DNA of 64,000 bases from Petunia secreta (taxonomy: Eukaryota > Streptophyta > Magnoliopsida > Solanales > Solanaceae): the NCBI GenBank assembly GCA_029990175.1, contig JARKIP010000011.1, positions 29,734,001 to 29,798,000 on the forward strand, read 5' to 3'. Below are positions 32,300 to 44,156 of this stretch, piece by piece; position 1 is the stretch's first letter, and the number at the start of each line of letters is the position of its first letter. Both the position numbers and the translations under genes were made by a program. The notes below the pieces were generated by a model. It was not told the DNA's origin, did not search any database, and saw only the letters and a program-made list of their open reading frames with translations.

Positions 32300-33615
32300 T
32301 GAAGGAATACATGCACAGCGGAAGCAATTTCAAGATCATGTAATATAGACAACCAAAACCATGGAGATTTAATCAAGCGTAAAATTGATACTTATCTCTT
32401 GAAGCGTGACTGCAACGACGAGCCATCTACCACGAGCAAGATCATCCACGAGCTAGTCCTCCAGTTCCATGATCTTCTATTGTGTTCCCGAATAATTACC
32501 GGACTAACAATATTTGGGTGAAACAAATATTACAGAGAAACTTTGACTTAAAGCTCAACCAACCTTATGGAGGAATAACCCATGTATTTATAGCCTAGCT
32601 TTAGGTTTAGAAAACCTATTCCAAAACTAGTTGGGTTTCTTTTCTACCAAGTAAAGTTCTCCTAGTCCTAATTAATTCGGGCACAACAGGGACCACATAA
32701 TTAATTAATGAGGCTTCCAATTATGGAATTAATTCCTTTTCTCTAGAATTAACCTTTCCATAATAAATCACGAATTATTTCCACTAGAAATTCGTAATTG
32801 CACTCCTCAGTTGAATTTCGAATTCTTCCATCAAAAATCTTATTTAACTCCCCACGTTAAGATTACAGACACCAATCAGTAAACTTAAATTACTGACAAT
32901 TTAATTTATTGACTAATAAATATCCTTTAGAGTTCCGCTTAACTTATTTCATGTGTTGGATACCAAAATCCACCGGCCAGGTTTACACATAAAAAACTTA
33001 TAAGCTTTCATAAAGGGATGTCATCAATCTCTATACCGAGACGTGGATTCTATCAACTAGCTATCATTTCGCAAATGCATATTATCATTATCCAACTTAT
33101 CAGGAATTATTTGACCCAAATATCCTGGACCTCACCTATTGATAAATCAAGACAATGAATAATATACACCGCTAATAACAGCTATATCAAGATTAAGAGT
33201 ATAAGTACATTTGATGAGCTAGAGAATTTGTTTTATATAGTTAGTATAAAAACACTTATCTCTACTTGGTCCGTTCAATGCACACAAAGCGCACTAGCAC
33301 AAGAAGTTGAAACTATACCGTTCCCATAATCAAGATAAATTATATATAATCTTGTACTACAATCATACCGATGACTTTGTCCCGTTTTCATCTTAGATTG
33401 TGAACATTATTTTATTATTTATAAAAACCGATGATTTATTCTCCCGTGTATAAGCTTGGCTCTACACACTAAATCAACTACTATATAAATAATAGGACAC
33501 ACATGACACAATTGACCTATATTAATAACAATTCATGATATATAATAAATGCATATCAATTGTTCAACAAGGAATAGTTATACTAAAACCGCATGGTTAT
33601 TAGTATATCCCAACA
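32300..33615 (-). repeat. Nested copia (minus) 5' LTR
   Basis: 1316 bp and about 98% like its partner. It is followed, leftwards, by AT and the primer-binding site. Confidence 0.92.
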
Positions 33616-33620
33616 CAAAG

Positions 33621-33914
33621 TAATGTTACTTTTCAAACCACTTTTCTAGATAATAATCTTCTAACTCTTTCTCCATCTTACAACCTTTTTCTTCTCCATA
33701 AAAGATTAAATTGAGAAAACCTTACTTTTCTAATAGAATTTCTTCATTGTTTGCTCAGTGCAGAAATTCAAAGGCTTGTCATATCCACTAAAGCTATTTG
33801 TATTAAACCCATAGCAATTTTGTTAAGGAGAGGATACAAATATCGCTTTTAGGAAAGCATGTCATGCGTGTTGCAAGCCTCCAAATCTTTATTTGTTCTT
33901 CGTAGTTTCAAACA
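33621..33914 (+). repeat. Copia (plus) 5' LTR, second piece
   Basis: It continues the match to the right LTR (GTTACTTTTCAAACCACTTTTC, in pieces, and CAGAAATTCAAAGGCTTGTC). It ends TTTCAAACA where the right LTR ends TTTCTAACA. The right LTR acts as an intact empty-site reference for the nested insertion. Confidence 0.85.
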
Positions 33915-34379
33915 ATCTAAAAGCTTTATCTAGTTTCAAAAGTATTCTGTTGCACGAAAATTTTGTTTTCATGTAGACTTCTTAGTACGGTCAAGAGGTT
34001 TATTAATTGTAGTGTTTTTTATTTTTTTATTTTTTGGTTTGGATATCTACAACTTTGTTTGAAAAGATTCAGTGGTGTTTATCTTTCTGTAGTTTATTTT
34101 TCTAAGTTTTCTTTGTGGTCTTGTATCCAGTCATTCTGCTATCTTTTGGTTTGGTCTTTGGTATTTTAAAAATAGTCCTTTGTTTTCAATGGGTACTTTC
34201 TAGTTTAAAAAATTTATGTTGTCTAGTTTCTCTTACATTGTCTGTAATCAAACCAAAGTCAGTTTTCTCATTTTTTTTATCTGGAGTTTTGGGTCTGCCA
34301 TCCAAAAAAAAAAAAAAAAAAAACTGATTTTCTTTCATACTTCTTATCATGGATTCTGAGAATTAAAATTATGAACCAT
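33915..34379. other. Leader of the plus-strand copia element
   Basis: T-rich, non-coding, with an A run of about 20 at 34303-34323. No clear primer-binding site was found after the LTR, so that site has probably decayed. Confidence 0.5.
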
Positions 34380-35240
34380 TACTTTGTCTGTCTTGATCAT
34401 TTTGATGGCGCTAATTTCATAAGATGAAGAGACAAACTGAAATTTATGCTCACTGCTTTGAAGATCTTTTATGTACTTGATCCAAAACTTCCTCCAATTC
34501 CTGTACCTAAGAATAATGATTCCGAAGAACTTAAGGCACAAAGAAAAAAGAAAGAGGAAGATGAAATCGTGTGTCAAGGCCGCATTCTCAATGCACTTTC
34601 GGATCGGCTCTATGATCTTTATACTGTTGAACCTTCCGCAAAGAAAATCTGGGATGCTTTGGAATTTATATACAAAGCCAAAGAGGAAGGTACTAAAAAG
34701 TTTCTTGTCTCTAAGTATTTTGAATTCAATTTTAATGATGATATGCCTATTTTGGGACAAGTTCATGAACTATAGGTTTTAGTAAATCAATTGAGGGTTG
34801 CGGAAATTGAACTTCCTGAATCTTTTCAAGTTGGTGCAATTAAAGCAAAATTGCCATCATCTTGAAAAGCGTATCGGAAGAAAATTCTCCATGATTCTAA
34901 AGAATTATTTTTAGAAGAAATTCAAAAGCACCTTCGAATCGAGGAGGAATCGAGGGAAAGAGATAAGAATGAAAATTCTTATAATGGCAATAATAAAGTC
35001 AATGCTTTGAGTAAGCCCCAACGAATCCAACAAAGATTAGAAAGGGAAAGAAATTTCTCTAGGTCCTAAGAAGGATCAAAAGAAATTTAAGAAGTCAAAA
35101 CGAGATGGCTGCTATGTGGGTGGAAAACTTGGCCACTTTGCTAGATATTGCAGATTTAAAAAGACTCAAAAATCAGAAGTGAATTTATTTGAAGAAAATA
35201 AAGAGACCATTTCTACTGTGAGCGAGATCTATGCCATTCA
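34380..35240 (+). pseudogene. Copia gag, broken
   Basis: Capsid and nucleocapsid protein. The block at 34446-34775 (KKIWDALEFIYKAKEEG, FLVSKYFEFNFNDDM) is the UBN2-type copia gag core. It stops at 34773-34775 and resumes (LRVAEIELPESFQV, LEEIQKHLRIEEES) with a second stop near 34864. The zinc knuckle near 35105-35155 reads CYVGGKLGHFARYC, where the second Cys has become Gly. Several indels lie between the blocks. Not functional. Confidence 0.8.
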
Positions 35241-37707
35241 AGACAAAGTTTCTGGTTGATGGTATGATACATGTGCCACTTTTTATGTTCGCTATGACAA
35301 GTCCCTCTTCAAGAATTCCAAAAAAAGTAATTGATGAACAAGAGGTTCAAATGGGAAATGAAGGAAGGTCCAAAGTATTTAGAAAGGGAAATGTTGAACT
35401 TGCATTTACTTTGGGCAAGATGGTTACTCTTACCAATATTTTACATGTTCCCGATATGAATCGTAATCTTGTTAGTGGGATACTTTTGGACAAACCGGGT
35501 ATTAAATCTGTATTTGATTCGGAAAAATTAATTTTATCACGAAATGATGTCTTTGTTGGAAAAGGCTATTCTACTGATGGAATAGTCAAATTGTCAGTAA
35601 CCGATGGTTCCATTATTAATAAAAAGTATGATGTTTCTAGTTTATATACTTGATTCTATTTCATTGTGGCATTTTAGATTGGTACATATTGGGGCGAGGC
35701 ACTTCTTGCTACATGTCATATATTAAATAAAATTCCTATAAAGAAAAATCAAATTGCTCCATATGAATTATGGAAATGAAGAAAGCCTAATATAGGATAT
35801 TTTAAAGTCGGGGGTGTCTTGCATATTGCAAGAATAATGATCCAAATCGGACCAAGTTGGGTCCTAGATGGATCAATTGTGCATTTGTTGGTTATGCCTC
35901 TCATAGTAAAGCTTATCGACTACTAAATTTAGAGTCAAATATGATTATTGAATCTAGAGATGTGAAATTTTTTGAAACTCTTTTAGTTTCGGGTAAAAGA
36001 TTTCAAACTTCATCAAATAATGAAATATGAGAGGAAACATCTCAAAGATTGTTGAGCAATCTAATTCACAAGAGGTTGATGATCAACCTAGTGAACAACG
36101 AAGAAGCACTAGAATTCAAAAAGCTAAAGTTCTCAGATCGGATGAGATTGAATCCCAACGTATTTCTTTTAATCTTGTAGAAGGTAATAGAAATACCGTT
36201 GTGAGGACAATCCGAATGGTTCTTCAAGTGGAAGATGATCCTAAAGCTTATAAAGAAGCTATGGCTTCTAGAGATGCAGCCTTTTGGAAAGATGCTATTA
36301 AAGATGAAATGAATTTTATAATGTCAAACCATACTTGGGAACTTCTTGACTTGCCTCCAACTTCTAAACCTATTGGTTGTAAGTGGGTGTTTCGAAGAAA
36401 ATACCGTACTTATGGGACTTTACAAACTTACAAAGCAAGGTTAGTAGCTAAAGGCTTTCGACAAAAAGCAGGAATTGATTATTTTGATAAATATGCACCG
36501 GTAGCAAGAATAACTTCAATTAGAATTATATTTGCCTTAGCGTCTATTTACGACCTACATGTTCATCAAATGGATGTCAAAACGGCATTATTAAATGGAG
36601 ATCTCGATAAGGAGATCTATATGGAACAACCTGAGGGGTTTGTTTTACCGGGAAATGAACATAAGGTTTGTAAACTTGTTAAGTCTTTATATGGCTTAAA
36701 AAAAAATTCCTAAACAATGGCATGAAAAATTTGATAAAATAATTTTATCATTTGATTTCACACATAATGTAGCAGATAAATGTCTTTATAGTAAAGTATG
36801 TAGTGATTATTATGTGCTAGTTTGTTTATATGTTGGTGATATGTTAATTCCCAACAATGACATGAATGAAATAATAGAAACAAAGATGTTTCTATCTTCC
36901 ACATTCGAAATGAAGGAACTTGGACAGCTTGATACCATATTGAATATTAAGATTAAAAGAAATAGTGGGGGATATGTATTGAGTCAATCTCATTACATTG
37001 AGAAAGTACTGAATCAATTTAGTCACATGAATATCAAAGAGGTAAATACCCCATTTGAATCAAGCATCAAGTTAATTAAGAATGGTGGAAGAGCTGTGGC
37101 TCAACTAAGAGTATGCAAGCGCTATTGGAAGTCTTATGTATGCTATACAATGCACAAGACCAGATATTGCATTTGCAGTTAATAAGAAAACTAAAGATTT
37201 GTGTATATAATACTCAAAGTTTCCTGCTATTTTAGAAGGATATACTGACGCAAGTTGGATATCGAGTTTGGGAGATAACAAATGTACTACTGATTGGGTG
37301 TTTACATTGGGAGGAGGTGCAATTTTCTGAAAATCTAGGAAGAAAGCTTTCATTACACACTCACCATGGAGTCAGAATTTGTTGCATTAGCTGAAGCAGG
37401 CAAAGAAGCTGAGCGGTTGAGGGATTTTCTTTTGGAAATTCCATTGATCACAAAAGGTGTGAGTTCAATTTCAATTTATTGTGATAGTCAAGCCACCCTA
37501 TCTCGAGTATATAGCAATATATATAATGGAAAGTCAAGACATATAAGTTTTCGACACGATTATGTGAGAAAGTTAATTAAAGATGGAATAAGCTCTCTCA
37601 GATTTGTAAAATCAAAAAGTAATTTGGCTGATCCATTCACTAAACCTCTTCCAAGGGAGTTGGTGAAAATAAATTTGAGTTTGATTGGGTTAAAACTCCT
37701 TAATTAA
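35231..37707 (+). pseudogene. Copia pol, broken (protease, RT, RNase H; integrase deleted)
   Basis: A degenerate protease region near 35265-35300 has lost the catalytic DTG or DSG. HVPDMNRNLVSG (35447-35482) is the pre-integrase region. Near 35690 the sequence jumps from the pre-integrase histidine motif to the end of integrase, so the catalytic core is missing. RT is open at 36027-36713 (GCKWVFRRKYRTYG, ARLVAKGFRQ, VHQMDVKTALLNGDL, VKSLYGLKK). The catalytic YVDD reads YVGD at about 36829-36840, a lost aspartate. RNase H remains at 37366-37707 (YCDSQATLS, FVKSKSNLADPFTKPL). Dead in several independent ways. Confidence 0.85.
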
Positions 37708-38166
37708 GTCCACCAATAATGGCAACCCTATCCAATACCAGGAAATGAGTAGTCTTGGATTCAAAGGGTAACACGTTATTGATAAGTGACATTTTCAGTA
37801 CTTAAGTAAGAGATACTAGTATTGGTTGTCACGTTATTGATTGGGTTAAAACACTGCAAGAACTTTACCTACCGCTTCAATTGGGAGTTGGAGTTGCTCT
37901 CGTAAATGTTCATGAATTTGGATAGCACATGGCCATAAAAATGCTAAGCGTGATAGAGTGAAAAAAAAGAATAAAATATTTATGTGTATAACGTCAGCGA
38001 AGTTATCACAAGGAATAACATGTTCAAAGCTATATGCTACATGGGATTTCGATATCATCTTGTGATGCTATAGTAAGGTAATATTCAAATCAAAAAATAT
38101 ATTACTTTATGCATAAACTCAATTTGATCTTTGAATCGTAATTTTATATTTGAACAAGTGGGCGAT

Positions 38167-38586
38167 TGTTACAATATATTTGTTCAAATCTAATATATAT
38201 TAATTATCTAAATTAAAACGGGTCTTTTAAAAAATCTTTTGAAGGGTTGTATCTTTTGGCTATTTGAAAATTACTTTTTTTATATATACAAAGTAACGTT
38301 ACTTTTCAAACCACTTTTCTTGATTATAATCTTCTGACTCTTTCTCCATCTTACAACCTTCTTCTTCAAAAGTCTTCTCCATAAATGATCAAATTGAGAA
38401 AACCATACTTTCCTACTAGAATTTCTTCACCATTTGCATAATGCAGAAATTCAAAGGCTTGTCATATTCACTAAAGCTATTTGCATTAAACCCATAGCAA
38501 TCTGGTTGAGAAAGGGTGCAAATATCACTTTTAGGAATGTGTGTTTCAAGCCTATAAATTTTGTTCGTTGTTCAATTTTTCTAACA
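38167..38586 (+). repeat. Copia (plus) 3' LTR
   Basis: 420 bp, starts TGTTACAATA and ends TCTAACA, followed by AATAT. It is uninterrupted at the point (about 38292) where the left LTR carries the minus-strand insertion. Confidence 0.88.
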
Positions 38587-38591
38587 AATAT

Positions 38592-40506
38592 CAGGTTCCT
38601 CTAAATGTACTTGTCAATCAAGATAGACGAATATACCCTTTTTCAAGATTTTAATAAACAATAATTCACCTTAACTTTTAATAATGGTCATGGAAAAAAT
38701 ATATTGAAAATTCCTTTTGCCAAGATTTAAATGATATTCTAATTATACAGAGTAAACGTCATTCTTGAATGATCACTTTTTCTCCAAAAATATTTTTTAC
38801 TGAAATTTTTGTACCCAATGACCCAATTTCAAGTTATGTAAATCTTTAAACCTCTACTTAAAGATAACATGGAAGATTAGACCATTTTAAGAAGATTTTG
38901 AGAATATCTCATTTCATAAAAAACTAAATAAACCCTATTTCGTAAATTTTGCAATAGCATACTTTCAGCTTAATTTAGTCAAAATTAAGAAGCTTCTAGA
39001 AGAGGGAGACTTTTGAATTCACATTCCTCATAAACTTCTGAAATAGAGATTTAGCACGATGAATCATCTCAAATACCAAGAATCCTAGATGTAAAATGCA
39101 TCAAAACATCTATCTACAAATTAAAGAAATGCTATTGAAGAAAAATTAAGAAAATTGTTGGAAAAGAAGAAAATTGTTGGAAAAGAAGAAAAATAGCAGG
39201 AAATTATTAGTTATTACCTTCAAATATCGTCACAGGAGAGAAAATTCAGCGCCTTATACGTCATCACTATCTGTGTACTCTAAGCAAGAGTTGTATCATT
39301 GATCTCCAACTTCTTGATGGTTTAAATGACCTTCTCATTAGTTTATGTGATAAATATGCTATGTATTGCACAAAAGAAGAAATGGAGAAAAATAAATTAG
39401 TGAATTAATTGAATCTAGATCAATGATCCCTGTATAATGACAAAGTAACAAAAAATCATCTATCAAGAAAATCTAGGCATACTACACATTCAAGAGACAT
39501 AACATTTAAGTGCTTTAATTTATGTCCGGTTTATAACTTCATGTCGCCAGCAGAGCACATAAATAGAAGACTTCTATATCATACTAAACCTCAAGACTAC
39601 ATTAGTAGCCACACATTAAATCCCGCTAGTAGACAATGGCAAAACTTCATAGACATAAGCCAAGCATTATGATGCAAAAGCTTAGCTGCAATTTGGAACC
39701 GATTATTACACCTGTATACAAATAGACAACAATCTCATATTATCATAAAAACATGTCCAAAAATCAAAAGTCATTTTACCAAAAACCTCTTATACATAAA
39801 TATATTCTTCTAAAGGCTAAAAATACCTTATTAATTTTAAAAGCCTAGTAATTATTTTTTTTAAAAAAGCCCACCGCTTAAAGGCAACCCAAGTGAATAC
39901 ACGCTGCGCTTAGCAACGGTCCTCAAATATGAATGTTGGCCACAAACATTTTGTGTTTTTCGTCTTAGTTATGAAACCAATTATTCTCGATTCGGCGCTG
40001 TACCAATTGAGATAATTCTCAATCTCTTTCTCATTAGAAGTTAATTTGGTTTCCATTGTTTTGCTCAAGGGAATTGCCAACTTATCGGCGAGTTGTTTTA
40101 TTATTTAACTAATGCATCATTTGAAAATGCCAATATTTTGGTACTGTAGCTATCATTTCCAGTATATACATATATGTGCTGATTACATCTCATCGTTCAC
40201 TGATTACATCTCATAGTACTTTCGTTACGTATCAGAAGCTATAACATAAAGAATTGAAGAAGTAACATTGGTGATTGGATAAATTTGCAACCTGCTTATT
40301 TTTCTGAATATATGGATCAAGAACATTGATCAATTTAATGCATCTGATTAATATCTAATATAAATTTATTAGTAATAATGCAACAAAAACTATATATATA
40401 TATATACTTTTGAAGTTCAAAGAGTACCTTTGTAAGTTCAAATAGTGGCCTCTCCTTATCGTTTGACCTATTTAAACAACTGAGGTGCTCTATTCCTAGG
40501 TAAGGA
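38592..40506. other. AT-rich spacer, nothing recognised
   Basis: No gene was supported. A 19-bp unit AAAATTGTTGGAAAAGAAG is repeated twice in tandem at 39151-39188, and TGATTACATCTCAT occurs twice near 40182-40214. Confidence 0.5.
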
Positions 40507-41119
40507 AGCCCCTTGAACTTGACACTATATTTTACTTAGACATTTCAACTAAGACCCTTTCCAATTGAATAATTAAACCTTTTTCAAGAGCGTCCATCTA
40601 GACACTTTCCACCCACTCTGTTGAAAAATCCATGCACATATTTGCACACGAGTCTTACGTGGATAAGTGACCCATTTATAGGCCTTTAAGAAATAGGTTT
40701 GATTGATGATATAGAAACTTCGTAAGGGTTTCTTAGTAGAGTCGATTTGAGAGGAAGAAGAATGGTAAGTCTTTGATTATCAAAGTCCAACTGACGGATT
40801 GAATTATGAGAGTTTTTAGAAAAATGGGTCATGGGTTACCCTTATTAGGAGATAGGGTCAATTTTTGAAGCGGTTCGGGTCATTAATTCATCATCTGGAT
40901 GTATTGTATGTTATATGATGTATCAAATTATTATACGTGGCAGAATATACATGGGTCACTTATCCACGTAAGACTCGTGTGCAAACACACGCATGAGTTT
41001 TTCAATAGAGTGGGTGGAAAGTGTCTAAATGGACACTTTTAAAAAAGGTTCGAGTGCTCAACTGGAAAGTACCTTAGTTGAACTGTCTAAGTGGAATATA
41101 GTGTCAAGTTCAAGGGGCT
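40507..41119. mobile_element. Non-autonomous element with about 185-bp terminal inverted repeats
   Basis: The left end AGCCCCTTGAACTTGACAC and the right end with GTTCAAGGGGCT are inverted. The inversion continues to the shared CACGAGTCTTACGTGGATAA about 160-180 bp in. The two arms are about 90% alike, separated by about 240 bp of unrelated sequence. No target duplication was found and no ORF is inside. Long TIRs suggest Mutator type. Confidence 0.75.
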
Positions 41120-41426
41120 GACAATGTATTTGATCTTGTTTGAATCTGTGTCATAAATAATTAGTGAACCAAAATAAAGCGATTTGATTTTTTTTCTTGC
41201 AATTTACGATTAGAAAGCATTTGGTCCCTACACAACTAACTGCTGAGCAATTGAATTTTGATCTGGCTGTTGAACAAGTAAAATTAGAAGGTTAAAATAG
41301 ATATCAATGTGATATTAGCTTATAAAATTAATTTGTTGTTGATGTGGTTGTTATTATAGAATTATGATGGAAAGGTTTAACTTAGTAATGGAGTTACTAT
41401 CACAGGATATGGTAGGAAAGGTTTTA

Positions 41427-42537
41427 GGCGGAATAGCCTAAATGACACCTGAACTTGGCCCCATTTGCCAAGCCGACACACAAACTTAGGTACTTCTCAT
41501 TTTAACACCTCAACTCAATTTTTTATAGACTAATAAACCACTTTTTCTGTGTAGCCCAACGCGTGGATAACACCTACACATACATGGCCATCTAGTCAGA
41601 CATAAAACCACTTATATTGTTACACGTCAATGTGGGTCCCATCATCATTGTTTTTTTTTTTTTTTTTTCATTTTTTCCTTTTCCCATTACAAACTTAAAA
41701 TATGCATAAAATGATTGAAAAAAATATAAAAATAAAAATATTAGAATCAGCCTTGCCGCCGGCACAGTAACTAAAGGGTGCCGATGTCGGAGTGGAGGCT
41801 CTTTCTTCTCCCACCATTTTCATTCAAAAACTAACACCAAATCCAACACTGTTATTCAATTACCACCACCACAAAGTGTCACCAAAGCCACTCTTCTTTA
41901 TCCCCAAATTCAAGAACAAGCAACCACACTCCAAGGATACTACACCCAAAAAATATTTGGCTTCAAAAATTTATGATAGATTTCTTCATCTGGGTTATTT
42001 GAAAATTATGTCCACTAAACAACTTGAATTCAAATCAAAACCTAAAAGAAATCTGTTCTAATCAAATCCAAATGGGTCTTTTGATATGACCCATGAAAAG
42101 AACAACAAATAAAAGAGGCAATTTCGAATGTTAATTGTATGATCCGTGATGGTGGCCTTGGGCATTTGGGTGCAAGAAAAAGAACAAGAGGAGGGGGGGA
42201 ATCGGGGTGGGGGGTGAGCGGTAAAGATAAAGAAGGGGGAGTAGATCTGTTTGTGCTTTTTTTCCTTAAGTTTTTTGGTCTTTTTTTAAAAAAATTTATT
42301 TATTTCCTTGTTTTATTTAGTTTTAAATAAAATCAACACACACGCTCCTAAAAAGTGTGATAATCACGGATATTTGACACATCAGCGTTGCCTTTGCCAC
42401 ATAAGCACGGTCAATGGTCAGAGGTATTTATTTACATGTATTCTACCAAGTTGAGGTATTAAAATGGGAAGTACCTAAGTTTGTGTGTCGGCTTGGCAAA
42501 TGGGGCCAAGTTCAGGTGTCATTTAGGCTATTCTGCC
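41427..42537. mobile_element. MULE-type element with exact 9-bp duplication
   Basis: The ends are GGCGGAATAGCC and GGCTATTCTGCC. Inverted similarity runs about 90 bp (TAAATGACACCTGAACTTGG and onward). AAGGTTTTA flanks both sides (41418-41426 and 42538-42546), the 9-bp duplication of Mutator-like elements. No transposase. The interior has an open frame of unusual composition (next entry) and a G-rich block near 42180-42240, so it may be a Pack-MULE that carries a piece of a host gene. Confidence 0.85.
41792..42061 (+). CDS. Open frame in the MULE, possibly a captured host-gene 5' end
   Basis: 90 codons to a TAA. It opens at GTG where the context suggests an older ATG; no in-frame ATG comes early. 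The N-terminus (EALSSPTIFIQKLTPNPTLL, then NYHHHKVSPKPLFFIPKFK) is rich in Ser, Thr, Pro and basic residues, poor in acidic ones, much like a chloroplast transit peptide. The protein is not recognised. Codon usage and openness contrast with the surrounding AT-rich DNA. Capture of a plastid-protein gene start by the MULE is an inference; whether it is expressed is unknown. Confidence 0.35.
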   Translation: MEALSSPTIFIQKLTPNPTLLFNYHHHKVSPKPLFFIPKFKNKQPHSKDTTPKKYLASKIYDRFLHLGYLKIMSTKQLEFKSKPKRNLF

Positions 42538-42546
42538 AAGGTTTTA

Positions 42547-44128
42547 CTTAGTAATGGAATGACTATCTTACACAATTATAGTGACGATTGAATGGATTTT
42601 GGTTTGACGGCTGACAAGGGAAAATCGAAGGTTATAAAGTAGAGATATTATTGTGATATTAGATGATCTAGAACTATTTTGATATTAATGTTACATTGTT
42701 ATAGTATCATTATTATGATGATAATAATTTTCGCAATGACATTTAATCATTAAAAAAAATTGAAAGATAGGATGCACATCGACTATCATGCACATTTATT
42801 TGTAAAAAATTGAAATTTCTGTGTAACGAACTTTAAAAGTTCGTTGTTGTCCAGACAAACTTAAATTTTGAAATTGTGATTCTTTAGTTTTCCTTGCGGA
42901 TTTAATATTACATCTAATGTATGTTCCTTGTGTACTCTTCTATAGATTACTTAGATTACTCCCTCATACAATTGGTAATACTTATACTTTTAACTGATTA
43001 GAGATATTTAAGTATACTAGTACTATAGTACTAATACTTACTGCTAGTGAAAGGCGTTAAATTTTTACACATTGTCTTAATTTATATATTTCATACAAGT
43101 ATGTTAATCATATCAAAAGTACAGTACATGTCTTATATACTGTCCCTGTCATACTTTTTTGTTTCTCCACATAACCCTCTCATAAAAGTACATCCAAGAG
43201 ATCAATATTTACAACATTATACCATTGACTCAACATACACGTCGAGGAACTAGTATATTTAAATGTTAGTCTAAATTTTACGAATATATTAATTTGTGTA
43301 TGAGAATCAAAAGAAAGAGGATAAACATAAAACAGTGAAGAATATTAAGTATCAGAACTCAAATAGTGTCATAAAAATAATAAAAAGTGACTTTGTAAAT
43401 TTTTGGATCCCTACTTTAGGTTTGATGTGATTAAATAGTGTGAAGAGATGAAGAAGATGAAAATAGTTATCTTTAAATTTGAAACATATGATGTGATAGG
43501 ATAAAATCAAAAAGATTTGGCATATCGTTTAGTTCAAATTTCAAATTATATTCAAAATTGCACAAAAATTTAAGTTTATCTTTTCGTAAATGATAAGTTA
43601 ACTTTAAAAAAATGTTGCACCAAAATCTTTAGGTTTATCTTTTTCATAAATGATAAGTCAACTTTAAAAAAATAAAAGCACGCTGATTTTTAAAGATTTC
43701 TGTATGACTTACTGTATTTAATAATAATAATGAATTGAAGTATTTCTTTTTCATTGGAAAGATAATTCAGATAAATAGGCGCTGAAACAATATTTTACTA
43801 ATAATTTAAAAAATTCAAAAATACATAATAATCTACTTTATCTTAAGAAGTTCATTTTTACCTTTCAATTTTCAAATTAATTTCATATTTCAATTCATCA
43901 AATTCAGTACTAATTGGAAACAAACTAATTCTATTACGTTATCTTCTTATTAGATTATAAATTAATGTAGATAGCTTTCAATTTGAACTTTAAACTTTCA
44001 GTTTTCAATTTTTTCTTAAACTTATCTTTCAATTTAAATTTGAACAAAATGTTATTACAAATATTGTCCAAAATTTTATCCTAACTACTTCTTTAAGTAC
44101 TATAACTACTATCTTCCTTTTATATACA
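42547..44128. other. AT-rich spacer with a small duplication
   Basis: No gene was supported. TTTATCTTTTTCATAAATGA and its variant, followed by TAAGTNAACTTTAAAAAAAT, occur twice at about 43567-43615 and 43629-43675. Confidence 0.5.
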
Positions 44129-44156
44129 CTAGTTTTTTTATACGTGCGTTGCACGT
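44129..44156 (-). mobile_element. Helitron-like 3' terminus
   Basis: On the minus strand a hairpin ACGTGC-AAC-GCACGT (44142-44156) is followed by an A-rich spacer and CTAG, then T. A short perfect hairpin shortly before CTAG is the mark of a Helitron 3' end. The matching 5' end (TC at its start) was not found to the right, so the element length is unknown. Confidence 0.4.

Larger units (their letters stand above)
26365..33615 (-). mobile_element. Ty1/copia-type LTR retrotransposon, minus strand, nested
   Basis: LTRs are at 32300-33615 (5', 1316 bp) and 26365-27686 (3', 1322 bp). On the minus strand they start TGTTGGGATATAC and end ATTCCTTCA. The primer-binding site TGGTATCAGAGCC (32285-32297) fits initiator tRNA-Met. 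A purine tract GTGGGAGAT abuts the 3' LTR. Flanks TAAAG (26360-26364) and CAAAG (33616-33620) are the target duplication with one change; the other copia LTR has CAAAG at this site. Only pre-integrase and integrase remnants are readable; gag and RT were not found in the 4.6-kb interior. LTRs differ at roughly two dozen sites plus a 10-bp and a 3-bp indel, about 2%. Confidence 0.9.
26238..38586 (+). mobile_element. Ty1/copia LTR retrotransposon, old, with another element in its 5' LTR
   Basis: The right LTR is 38167-38586 (420 bp, starts TGTTACAATA). The left LTR is split: 26238-26364 and 33621-33914, 421 bp when rejoined. AATAT flanks the whole at 26233-26237 and 38587-38591. A purine tract AAGTGGGCGAT precedes the right LTR. 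Gag, protease, RT and RNase H remnants lie in order on the plus strand, but most of the integrase core is deleted near 35690. The LTRs differ at well over 10% of sites by eye, so it is the oldest LTR element here with both ends visible. Confidence 0.9.

Noticed and set aside
34115..34327. 70-codon hydrophobic frame in the copia leader
   Set aside because: T-rich DNA reads as Phe/Leu/Val by chance; ends in the poly-A run as a lysine stretch.
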